Assembly: GCA_037693485.1 (NCBI GenBank)
Contig: CM075345.1
Location: forward strand, 83,024,001-83,088,000
Length of the DNA: 64,000 bases
Reading direction: 5' to 3'
Origin: Kitagawia praeruptora
Lineage: Eukaryota; Streptophyta; Magnoliopsida; Apiales; Apiaceae
Positions 10,211 through 19,314 of the stretch are shown here, piece by piece (within the stretch, counting starts at the first letter, position 1; each line of letters opens with the position of its first letter). Under the pieces are notes generated by a model, which was given only the letters and a program-made list of their open reading frames with translations, ran no database searches and was not told the origin of the DNA. The position numbers were made by a program, and so were the translations under genes.

Positions 10211-10348
10211 GTGGGGTATGCCCCTGATCGAACAAATTTCATTTGTAATGACTGTTTGTTGTCTTCGCGGGGTATGCCCCTAGACGTGTTTATGCTGTTC
10301 CTTTGGTATAAAATCTTAATTAGCAAAAAAAAAAAAAAAAAAAAAAAA
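10211..10348 (+). other. Duplicated 3' hairpin and tail of A-3
   Basis: Two copies of the GGGGTATGCCCC hairpin (10213-10224 and 10269-10280; 4-bp GC stem, TATG loop) lie about 45 bp apart, followed by TTCCTTTGGTATAAAATCTTAATTAGC and poly(A). All family members keep at least one hairpin and the AATTAGC box. Plant L1s of the stringent type are known to recognise a 3' stem-loop; this is the likely recognition site for the class L reverse transcriptase. Confidence 0.75.
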
Positions 10349-10362
10349 CCAGCCCTGCATAA

Positions 10363-11861
10363 TGATACAACACCTTTCGAAGCATAATTTGGGCTATAGC
10401 CCAATCTTCCCCCATCCTCCCTAAGATTATCCCATATACCCAGATATCATTTCCAGCATGTTTCAAGCCCACAACATTGCTAATTCCTACATACTTGCAA
10501 TTTGACGCAAGTCCAGCCCCATGGTTGTCAAACCGCTCATCATTGTATATCCCCAGAACAACCCCAACGTTACAGAAATACACACAAATTTCATTAACAC
10601 GGCAATTACCCTCCTGTTCCGAGATGAACCCAACATAATATACAGAGAAAGCATTAAGGTCATCACCTACAGTCCATTGACAAACTCCAAGATCTTGCTT
10701 GGACATACCATCGAACATTAGGCACTCCGAGTGTCTCTCGATACAACAACGAATAATCCTTCGAATAGAAATCATACACACGAAATCATGATTCACTCCA
10801 CCAGGGAAACCAACATTTGAACCCAACCACAAGCCTTGTGCAATGAGGATACTCGTTCTGGCTTTAACACCATCAGGATATCCACTTAGCTGGTTCATCG
10901 AAACCCATATCAAATTAGCGAAACTGAAAGAATCAGCTCCTAATTTGACACGCATGGTCCGCCTGTTTTGCTTTGCTGAATAATTCATATTCACCCTAAC
11001 CAAGCCAGCCAAATCAAGTCGGAATGACAAAACATCATAAGACCCCTTGCTAAAGACAATGAAATCCTGCAGCAACATGTCAATGACCGTGTTCCAAACA
11101 GACCAGGCACACTGCACCCCTGGCATCCCTGCACAACCACCAACTAAAAGACCAGGCGTCCCCCGCGCCACAAGCTGAATCCAGTCACCATAAGTACACA
11201 TAGTAGGCCTTGTCACATAACTTCGAGCCATAACATAATTTGCAACAAGTCTATGCAACAAATCATCAAACATCTGGAGACCTTTGGCATCCTTGTCTCC
11301 TTCAATGTAAGCAGTGTTAACAAAAGCGCCAACAAACACGTTGATAACATCTCCTCCTACACAAGAGGAGATCTCAACCAACAAACTCACAATAAACCCA
11401 ACAGACACATTACCGTTATCATTCAAAACTCGAACAGAGTTTCCAACCAGAGCAAGACCCTCTTCCAATAAGAGATTCCCATGAAACTCATTCTCTTTCT
11501 TGGAACTTTCATCAAACATCTGACTAGCATTCGTAACCCCCAAAATCAGGGATCCATGGCACCCATCATCGAGTACCACTAGATTCGCAATAGAGTCATT
11601 TAAGACTCCATACCTGAGATTGTAGGACCCATAGCCAACATATGATACCTTTAAGAACGTTCCTTGAACCGCGACATCAGAGAACAGGCCTAGGGTTTCG
11701 CATCCTGTCACAACAGACACCTTGAAAATGCATCGATTACTGCTAAAAAATGGATTCGCCACCAAGGTAGCATCCGATTTCCCATAATTAAAAGTCAAAC
11801 GATGCTCCCTTCGGCCATTAGAAGAGAGGAACGAGCTCATAGAACCCAAGAAAAAACCCAT
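10363..11861 (-). CDS. Class B protein, N-terminal ~500 residues (B-1)
   Basis: Starts MGFFLGSMSSFLSSNG at 11861, just after the common leader. It runs open through about 500 codons until A-3 interrupts it; the continuation is at 7288-7906 in the same frame. The protein is rich in V, F, G, L, C and M, with recurring short motifs of the type [FMV]DD/GL (for example MFDDLLHRL and MFDGMSKQD) that occur in all class B proteins. I recognise no catalytic motif, no clear signal peptide and no zinc finger. It might be a beta-rich modular protein. Function unknown. Confidence 0.7.
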
Positions 11862-12068
11862 AAACTAAAAATTAATAAGTAAAATAAGAAATATGGTGTT
11901 TCAGTGGAAGAATAAAAGGAGAAGGTGAATTTGGGAGGTTTAGAAGTATAGATCTGATGGAAAATGGTGTAGAATTAGCTGAAATAAGGTGGCGGCTAGG
12001 GTTTAGAGCTAGAAAGAAAAGACGACTCTCATTTGAAACAGGGCTCATGGGAATGGGTTTCCCAGCTT

Positions 12069-12208
12069 CATATGCATAATTGTTAATGTCACAAGCATAA
12101 ACATTCTTATCACGTAGACACGTGATTACTAATTTTCCATCATTATCAAAGACGGAACAATGAGTCAAATAGAATGTAACTTCGTAACCATTATCACATA
12201 ATTGACTT
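12069..12208 (-). pseudogene. Ty1/copia pol fragment (GAG-pre-integrase region)
   Basis: Minus-strand frame gives the segment between protease and integrase of copia pol: SQLCDNGYEV, TFYLTHCSVFDNDGKLVI, CLRDKNVYACDINN. It joins the 24554-24785 fragment across L-2, where HNLLSISQLCDK overlaps it through the L-2 duplication, and on the other side it joins RNase H across B-1. Integrase and most of RT are deleted. Confidence 0.82.
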
Positions 12209-12376
12209 TTTTTTTGCTAATTAAAATTTATACCAAAGGAACAACTGACACAAATCTAGGGGCATACCCCGCGAATCAACATCCAAACATTACATCAACA
12301 ACATAACATGATACAAAGAATAAGAAGGTAAACCCTACTCAACACGGATGTACCCGGATGTACCAGACCTATTCTT

Positions 12377-12703
12377 TTACATGGTAAATAAGATGATGGT
12401 CGGGTCTTTCCGAACCCAAATCTTAAACAGGCTACAGGAGAACAATTTCTCGCGCACCATGCGCTTGATCTCACTACTAACAACAGAGGTTGGATTGCCA
12501 GGACCAGAGTTGTGCATGCGATAGTTACGTTCCTTCCAGACATGATAGATAGTTGTGCTGAAAAACAATTGAGCAATTGTTTGCTCCTTTGCCCCCAACT
12601 GTCTACTAACACAGTTGCCTAGTTGACAGTTGGACCAATTCCGAGTGAAGCGCACTGGCATGGAAGACCAAATAGAAGATAATTTAACATTCTTTGCTGA
12701 CAT
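12377..12703 (-). pseudogene. L-2 ORF2 C-terminal end, zf-RVT segment deleted
   Basis: Continuation of ORF2 beyond A-4: KLSSIWSSM is followed directly by PVRFTRNWSNCQ, then the conserved end VWKERN, MVREKLFSCSLF and RKDPTII. L-5 has about 75 more residues between SSM and MPFRF, including the cysteine/histidine zf-RVT part (CVLCG...SHIFTACP). The repeated M-P coding at both deletion edges suggests a microhomology deletion. The 3' UTR with hairpin runs to 12209. Confidence 0.8.
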
Positions 12704-12726
12704 TCTATCCCAAGTAATGGAATCAG

Positions 12727-14838
12727 GATTTTGAACCAGGAAGAAATGAGAGTCGGTTTTCTCTCTAGCCTAACCTCTCTCTAAATCCCTAGCCGCCTCA
12801 AAATCTTAACACTTTCTCATCAAATCTTCCATATTGTCTTCACGAATTCATCTCTTCTCTTTTCTCTCACCATATACTCTAAATTTCTTATATTTACTAT
12901 GAATATGAATAGATCCAATTCTGTTGCGGATGGACCCAACCGCGAGTTGGGATCTTACCGGAGTCCAGCGGACCACGATGGTGCTCCGCTCGAATTTGGA
13001 GTGTTCGATGGGTATGAAACCCCATTCTTAGTTTCTGGATCTGTCCTTAAAGAGCTGGTGGGTATTTCGAACCCAAGGTTGGATGATGTAAGCCATCTTG
13101 AAACGGATCCGTTGCAGGATGGCTGTTGGATGGGCGGATCGCCTCGTCTCTCTGCTGACCAAAGGAGGATAGGTTCAGTGGAATCGTTTGCAAAGGAGTC
13201 CTCTTTGGAGAACCTTGAAATGGTGGCGCCTTCAAGGTGTTTGAGGCCTGGCCTAAGCCAGGGGTCAGCCACCTCAGAGAGGGCTATTGACGTGTCCCAG
13301 AGCAGCCTGGGGAAACAAGATGTTGATTGCAACCCCTCTGTTGGGCTTGCTTCTTTGATTTGTAGCTCAGTCAGAGCTATTGAGCCAATTAATGTGCTGG
13401 ATAAATTTATGGCTACCAAGGATGTTGAAGGTATTGATGATATGTGTAGTGAAAGGGATGTTAACCCTTTGAAGCTCATGACTGAAAGGAATGTTAACCC
13501 TATGGGTTCAAGGCTGAAGCAGGAAGCGGTGGGGCCTCAACACCAAGGTGACCCCAAAAAGAACATCCAACCCCTGGCGAAAGGCATGGAATCTGGTAAG
13601 AATTTCGACTCTGATAATGTTGTTGCCCCTTCTGAGGATTGTCAAATGATGAGTGCAGCCCCGACAGGGGTACCCACTAGTGTGAGATTGAATATAGCTT
13701 TGAAAGTTATCTTGGTTCTTAGGGACTGTATTGTGAGGAATGGGCACGAGGTTCCCAGCTTCTGGGGAAAGATAGCTATGAGAGCTTTGAATGCCTCAAA
13801 TGATTTACAAGATCTACCTGTCATTAGGATGATGGAGGATCTTGCTAGAGCTTTGCACTGTATAAAACAATTAAGTGGTTTCATTCGGGATAGGAAAATT
13901 CCCCTGCCTGTCCTTTTAAGGGATGAAGGAGTTCTCCTACATGGCATGAGGGAGGAACTAAAGGATGCTGGGTTGGTCGACCAGTTATATTTGAGTGGGA
14001 AAGGAAGAACGCTAGTGACTGTTAGTCAAGGAAAGGATGTGGATAGTTTGAAGATTTTCATTATCTCTTTTGATAATGTTTCTAGGAATGCAGGCAAGGA
14101 GGTTATCCAAGCATTGCTAGCCAAACTCAGGGACTTTCTTGATGAGTGCGGTCTGAGCCAAATGGGCACTTTTGTGGTGATGGAAATTGATGCGGAGGTG
14201 GGATTGATTTGCACATCTGGTTCTAACGGAGAGAACGATCAAGATGAGGAGTTTGAGGAGGTGAGTGCGATAGGCCGCTCTGGTGGACCTATGGACTCTT
14301 TGATGGTGAAGTATGATTTGGCGCAGGTAATCGAAGTTTCAGGTGAGGGTACTGAGAAAGCCCTGGCTATGGGGGGTTTTATCCCTAACACGAGGGCCTC
14401 TATGCGTGGCCATATGCATTACTTGGGAATGATGTTTGGTTTTGCTGATGGTTATGGTTTGATGATTGATGATGCTGAAGTGGGAAGTGAAGATGAAATG
14501 GACATCTCTGTTTCAGAGGCTAAGGTGATACCGGCTGGGACTGCCCATGTTCACCCTGGGATCAAATCCAGGACCAAGAAGTGGAGAGCAACCCGAGGAG
14601 GGCACTCCAACAAGTCTTAAAAATGGCTGCTTAATTTCTTATTTTCTTAATTCTCTTTTGTTGATTGGCAAGTGACTTTGTTGTTTGGCTTTGTTTTAGC
14701 TTTTTGTTGACTCTGCGGGGTATATCCCTGATTGAACAAATTTCGTGTAATGGTTTTTGGTTTTTCGCGGGGTATGCCCCTAGACGTGTTTATGCTGTTC
14801 CTTTTGGTATAAAATTTTAATTAGCAAAAAAAAAAAAA
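12727..14838 (+). mobile_element. A-4: full-length class A element with intact ORF
   Basis: Inserted antisense in L-2 ORF2. Target-site duplication AAGTAAYGGAATCAG at 12712-12726 and 14837-14851, with one T/C difference. About 18 extra bases precede ATGAGAGTCGG. Leader blocks are complete (CCTAGCCGCC, ATCAAATCTTCC, CACCATATA). The 3' end has two hairpins (the first decayed to GGGGTATATCCC, the second GGGGTATGCCCC), the tail box and poly(A). Host ORF2 reading resumes on the far side. Confidence 0.9.
12899..14620 (+). CDS. Class A protein variant without KRVSF start, intact, 573 residues
   Basis: Starts MNMNRSNSVADGPNREL at 12899 and ends with the class A tail RTKKWRATRGGHSNKS. The N-terminal RVxF repeats of A-3 and A-6 are absent. 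The central block is the same as in A-6 and A-1: VILVLRDCIVRNGHEVP, then LARALHCIKQLSGFIR and KIPLPVLLRDEG, then a LxDFLDECGL unit. A repeat of ERNVNPM/ERDVNPL type lies near residues 185-205. An intact frame without the RVxF part shows that the core and the basic tail are the constant features of class A. Function unknown. Confidence 0.82.
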   Translation: MNMNRSNSVADGPNRELGSYRSPADHDGAPLEFGVFDGYETPFLVSGSVLKELVGISNPRLDDVSHLETDPLQDGCWMGGSPRLSADQRRIGSVESFAKESSLENLEMVAPSRCLRPGLSQGSATSERAIDVSQSSLGKQDVDCNPSVGLASLICSSVRAIEPINVLDKFMATKDVEGIDDMCSERDVNPLKLMTERNVNPMGSRLKQEAVGPQHQGDPKKNIQPLAKGMESGKNFDSDNVVAPSEDCQMMSAAPTGVPTSVRLNIALKVILVLRDCIVRNGHEVPSFWGKIAMRALNASNDLQDLPVIRMMEDLARALHCIKQLSGFIRDRKIPLPVLLRDEGVLLHGMREELKDAGLVDQLYLSGKGRTLVTVSQGKDVDSLKIFIISFDNVSRNAGKEVIQALLAKLRDFLDECGLSQMGTFVVMEIDAEVGLICTSGSNGENDQDEEFEEVSAIGRSGGPMDSLMVKYDLAQVIEVSGEGTEKALAMGGFIPNTRASMRGHMHYLGMMFGFADGYGLMIDDAEVGSEDEMDISVSEAKVIPAGTAHVHPGIKSRTKKWRATRGGHSNKS

Positions 14839-17800
14839 GTAACGGAATCAGATTTATGAATCTGGACTTGCTGAACCGCCCGTCTAATTTCAATGACATC
14901 GTTATGGTTCGAAGATGGCAAATCCCAAGTCCCATTTCTAAGGTAGACGTTGATACTTACTGAACTTGTGGACTCGGCTGTAGAAATAATGGAGGGGGAG
15001 ATGGCCAGAAGAGGCTTCTTTTGGACCCAGGGATCATGCCAGAAGAGAAAGCCAGAGTTCTCTCCTATATTGTAGTGCAAGTGCTACAAGGCCAGCTTCC
15101 TAGCCTTGAATAATTTCCTTACAATCCAACAACAGTGATATGGCATTGAGGTAGTCCAGAATTCCTTCTTCCACAGCAGGACTTTATGGAACCATGCTAT
15201 CCAAAGAGAGCTAGAGGTGGGCTGTAGGATACGCCACAGCTGATAGAGAATGGCAGCATCATTCTATTCAAATAAGTTTCGAATCCCAGGACCACCTTCC
15301 GCTTTCGGTTTACAGCATTCCTCCCACCCTACTTTATACTGACATTTCCCATCTGGCTTGTAGAATCCTCCCCAAAGGAACTTGAAGAAAAGAGCATTAA
15401 TCTTCTTAAGAATTCCTTTAGGAAGAAATAAGAACATACTCCAATAACCCACAATACTGACCAAAATAGCTTTGATCAGTTGTAGGCGGCCTGCAAAATT
15501 TAGAAATCTAGCTGTCCACAACTCCAATTTGCTACACAGTCTGGTGATCAGAGTCTGGCAATCATTTTTGCTTAGCTTGCCCGTAATGAGAGGTAAACCC
15601 AAGTAGGTGATAGGCATATGACCTCTTTGAAACCCCGAATAAGCAAGAATATCACCATGACTGAGGTTAGAACAGTTTGAGAAGAGCTTTATCCCATCCA
15701 AAAGTGTTGAGACTGAACTAAGATCACCATGACTAAACAGGAACACATCATCAGCAAAAATAATATGGTTCAGGTTTACCTCCTTTGTTCTCCAATGGAA
15801 TTTAAAATTAGGATCCCTGGTCACCTTACCCAGACAAGCTGAGAGAGCCTCCATGGCTATCACAAACAGATAAGGGGATAGGGGGTCGCCCTGCCTCAGG
15901 CCAGACTCACCTTTGAAAAAACCTTCGAGACTGCCATTTAACTTTTTTTTTTTGCTAATTAAAATTTAAACCATAGGCAAATAAATTACATCTCTAGGGG
16001 CAAACCCGCGATAAGTAAGCCATCCACCTAACGGAACGACAGAAAATAAAAACATGCTAGCACAAAGCCAGCAACCAAGTTCAACAACAGATTAAACCAA
16101 AGCATGAAAATAAACCTAAGACCTTTACGGCCTCAACAACTTCAACAAACGAGCAGCTCAGAAGGTGATGCATTTCTCCAGCCACTTGAGAACATTGTGG
16201 AGGTGATGCATTTCTCCAGCCACTTGATGAACTGGTGGGGAAATCTCATTCTTTCCAGAATCTTAAACAGGAACTTCCAGTTTAGGGAATCAAAGGCCTT
16301 ATGGATTTCCAACTTTATAGCACAGCGGGGTTGACCTGAATTGCCATTATAGTCTTTGCATAAAGCTTGAGCAAGAAAGATATTGTCACCAATGGATCTC
16401 TTTGCTACAAAAGCAGACTGCACCGGAGATATGATGGATGGAAGAACAGCTTTAAGCCTCTTTGCCAGCATAGAGGAAATGCATTTATACAGTACGTTAC
16501 AACAAGAGATGGGCCTAAAGTGTTGCATTTCAGATGGGTTAGCCTGCTTAGGAACTAGGCAGATAGTAGCAGCATTTATTACTCTAGGCAAGTGCAGGGT
16601 ATTAAAGAAATACATGATACCTTTTGTCACATCGTTTCCCACCACATGCCAAACTGCCAAGTAGAATTCAACAGTGAACCCATCCGGTCCAGGACTTTTG
16701 TTCTTTGCCATTTTTTTTAAGGTGCTCAGCACTTCACTTTAAGAGAAAGGGGCAGCCACATGATTGAGCTGGGAATCTGAGAGAGAGGGAAGAGGGATGT
16801 CATTTGGAAATTCAGCTACCTCAGACTTTTTCCCCAAAATGTCTTTATAGAAATCCGTCGCCACTTTAGCCATATCAGCATGCGAAGAGTGGGAAACTCC
16901 CTCCGATCCCGAAGAGAAATAATCTTATTAGTATTCCAGTTCCCTCTGCATGAGTTATAGAAAAACTTACTATTGCCATCTCCAAGTTTTAACCACTGAA
17001 TCCTGGATTTCTGCTTTACAAACTGCTCCTCTAATCTTAAGGCTGCTGAATAGTTCTCAATAAACTCCTTTTCTTCTTCAAAATATGCAGCAGTGGGGTT
17101 TGCAGGCATTTCACTCTGAAACTGAGATAGAGCATCCCGCGATAAAATCACTAACTGGTGGATGTCCCCCACCCTTTTGTTTAGGCCCTTAAGAGCCAAC
17201 TTTACATTTTTGAGCTTAGAGGTCAAAATAAACCAAGGGTTTCCCTCTACCTCCACAGACCAAGCCTTCGCCACAGTTTCCAAAAAATCTGGATTCTCAA
17301 TGAGGTGATTAAAAAATTGGAAGGGCTTCACCCTAGAGGAGAAACTAGTTCCAAGCGAAGTGATTGCAGAGCAATGATCAGATAAACCCCGAGAGATGAA
17401 TTCCACAGAGGAGCAAGGGAACAAGGAATGCCAATTTGAGTTGACTAACACTCGGTCCAACTTTCTGAACTTTGGCTGCGTAGTATTGCTATCCCACCAA
17501 GTGAAGAAGTGGCCCGAATACCGAAGATCAGTGAGACCATTTGCAAGCAAAAACTGTTTGAACTCATCCATTCCAGTAGTCCAGTCTAGGACTCCTCCCT
17601 GCTTTTCATCAATGCTAATGCAAGAGTTGAAATCACCACATAAGACCCAGGCCGCATCATTCAAACCATTCGCTATGCCTGCCAAATCATTCCATAATGG
17701 CCTGCGATCAATCGCTTCATTAAAACCGTATACAAACGAGATAACAAAGTTTGTGTTACTCTCAATAAGGATGACAGAGCATGTGATATGCTGACTAGAA

Positions 17801-18051
17801 GAAGCAATAACCAAAACATTCCAAATAGAGGGGTTCCACCCCAGCCAAATACGGCCTCCCTGATGATGATCATAATTAAAACACCACTGAAACCGTGGAT
17901 TTAGAGTCCGAGAGATAATCCTAGCAACGTCAGTTTGGACATGAGTTTCCAAGAGACCTATCAGGGACAATTTGTTATTTGAAATAAAGTCCCTGATAAA
18001 ACCAACTTTATTATTGAGGCCTCTAACGTTGTAGGAACAAAAAATAGTCAT
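14839..18051 (-). pseudogene. L-2 ORF2: endonuclease and reverse transcriptase, several breaks
   Basis: Starts at 18051 with MTIFCSYNVRGLNNK. The endonuclease is open to about 16916 (LLETHV, GDFNS, SDHCSA), where a small deletion shifts the frame. RT follows at 16732-16166 (KNKSPGPDGFTVEFY, FRPISCCN, QSAFVAKRSIGDN), then a short inserted tail copy, then 15942-15264 with FADDVFLF and YLGLPLI. A 24-residue gap removes the part before YSGFQRGH, and more shifts follow near 15270 and 15085. The last segment (FLFWHDPWVQKKPL, 15080-14839) is cut by A-4 at HKSDSVT. Confidence 0.88.
15943..16162 (-). mobile_element. 5'-truncated tail copy (about 220 bp) in L-2 RT
   Basis: T-tract, AATTAGC box and a decayed hairpin (GGGCAAACCC, 15997-16006) followed by ~150 bp of 3' UTR-type sequence. 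It splits the RT between CITSTMF and KLNGSLEG, in the same orientation as L-2. No proper target-site duplication; instead a 26-bp copy of neighbouring RT sequence (16163-16188) lies at its 5' junction, repeating 16202-16227. Confidence 0.8.
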
Positions 18052-19314
18052 AAGAGATATTATGACCTAGAGGAGGGGGTACGACCCCCCCTTCCCCCTC
18101 TTTTAACCTTCTTATATGGCTTTGGAGTTCGAGAGCCATGCTTCATTGCTATCTCATCAACCACAATGTTCTGAAACTGCTGGGGTGTGGAAGCATTTGG
18201 AGATATGCTTGGTGATGCCACTGGTTTCCTCTTCGATCGAACCTCCGTCCACCCCTTATCTACTTCCTCTTCTATATTATCTACCTTGGGGCTTTGGATA
18301 TTCTCACCCCCGTTTGCAGCCATCATGTGACTCACCTCCTCTCCTAGAGCTACTTCCTTTTGTTCAACCACCACATTTTGTGCTTTCACTTCATTTTCTT
18401 TGCCATTTTGCTCCACTTTATCCTTTCCTTTGCCATTTTGCTCATTTAGATCAACTTTTGTATGTTTTGAGCCCCCTGCAGTCCATTCTCGAGAAGCCAC
18501 TGGGCAAACATTGAGGGTATGACCAAGTGATTTACAATGGGTGCACACCATTGGCTTATTAATATAGGTGACTTTAACCTCCACTATAGAGCCATCCAGG
18601 TCCACCACTTTAGAGGTAGGCGGTAGGGGATCCCCTACTTCATATTGCATACACATTTTAGCAAATGGCAGGATTTCTAGCTCAGAGGTAAGGGCATCAG
18701 CCCCCAAGGGCTTGCCAATGACACTAGCAACACGACCAAGACCCTCCTATGTCCAGTAACAATCTGGTAGGTTGGCCAATTTAACCCACAATGGCATTGA
18801 GGTAATAGGTTCTGAGCACACAATAAAACCCCAATCAGTTAAGACCAGAGGCCTTTTATCGAAGTACCACGTACCTTTGCTTAAAACTGCATTTTTCTCA
18901 TTGGTAGAGTTGAACCTAAAAACGTATGTAGATTCATTTCGCTGAGAGACCATGGTGAGGCCCCTCCTCCAGGCTGAAAAGGCCACCTCCTTAACTCTCT
19001 TAAATGGCAAAGTTCCTTTGGTAAATTGACCCACAATGCAACATTTGAATTTTTCCGCACCTTTCTTAAGGACATCCTCTGGGGGGGATACTACATCTGA
19101 ACCTTCAATTGGAGGTACATAGTCAAATTTCACTTCCTTGAAAGGGCCCGGGGCCGTTCTTAACACTGATGACCAGGATTTAGTTCCTTTTGACCCCATT
19201 TCGGTCTTCTCATTCTTCCCCCCATTTTTGGTGTTGTCATTGCTTACTTTGTCTACAACAGGTTCATGTTTACTCTTCGAGCTTTCACCCCTTTCCAAAC
19301 CCCCAGAAGTAACA

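Larger units (their letters stand above)
7910..10348 (+). mobile_element. A-3: full-length class A element with intact ORF
   Basis: The cleanest class A copy. It starts exactly at ATGAGAGTCG (7910), carries the leader, a single 693-codon ORF, two hairpins, the tail box and a ~24-nt poly(A) ending at 10348. A perfect 14-bp target-site duplication, CCAGCCCTGCATAA, is at 7896-7909 and 10349-10362. There is no RT, endonuclease or tRNA-like head, so it is neither a LINE nor an ordinary SINE. It needs outside machinery to move. Confidence 0.93.
7125..12068 (-). mobile_element. B-1: class B element interrupted by A-3
   Basis: T-tract and tail box at 7125, hairpin near 7181-7192, common leader ending near 12023-12032. 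A 14-bp target-site duplication (CATATGCATAATTG) lies at 7111-7124 and 12069-12082. Between GAGAGTCG and the duplication are about 36 extra bases (12033-12068). The coding part is split by A-3 (7910-10348); removing A-3 and one copy of its own duplication restores one continuous frame. The element sits in copia DNA exactly where that element carries an internal deletion. Confidence 0.9.

Noticed and set aside
7910..10348. Class A as retrocopied host genes
   Set aside because: Several diverged copies share LINE-type leader and tail, including non-coding ends, which processed pseudogenes of a host mRNA would not.
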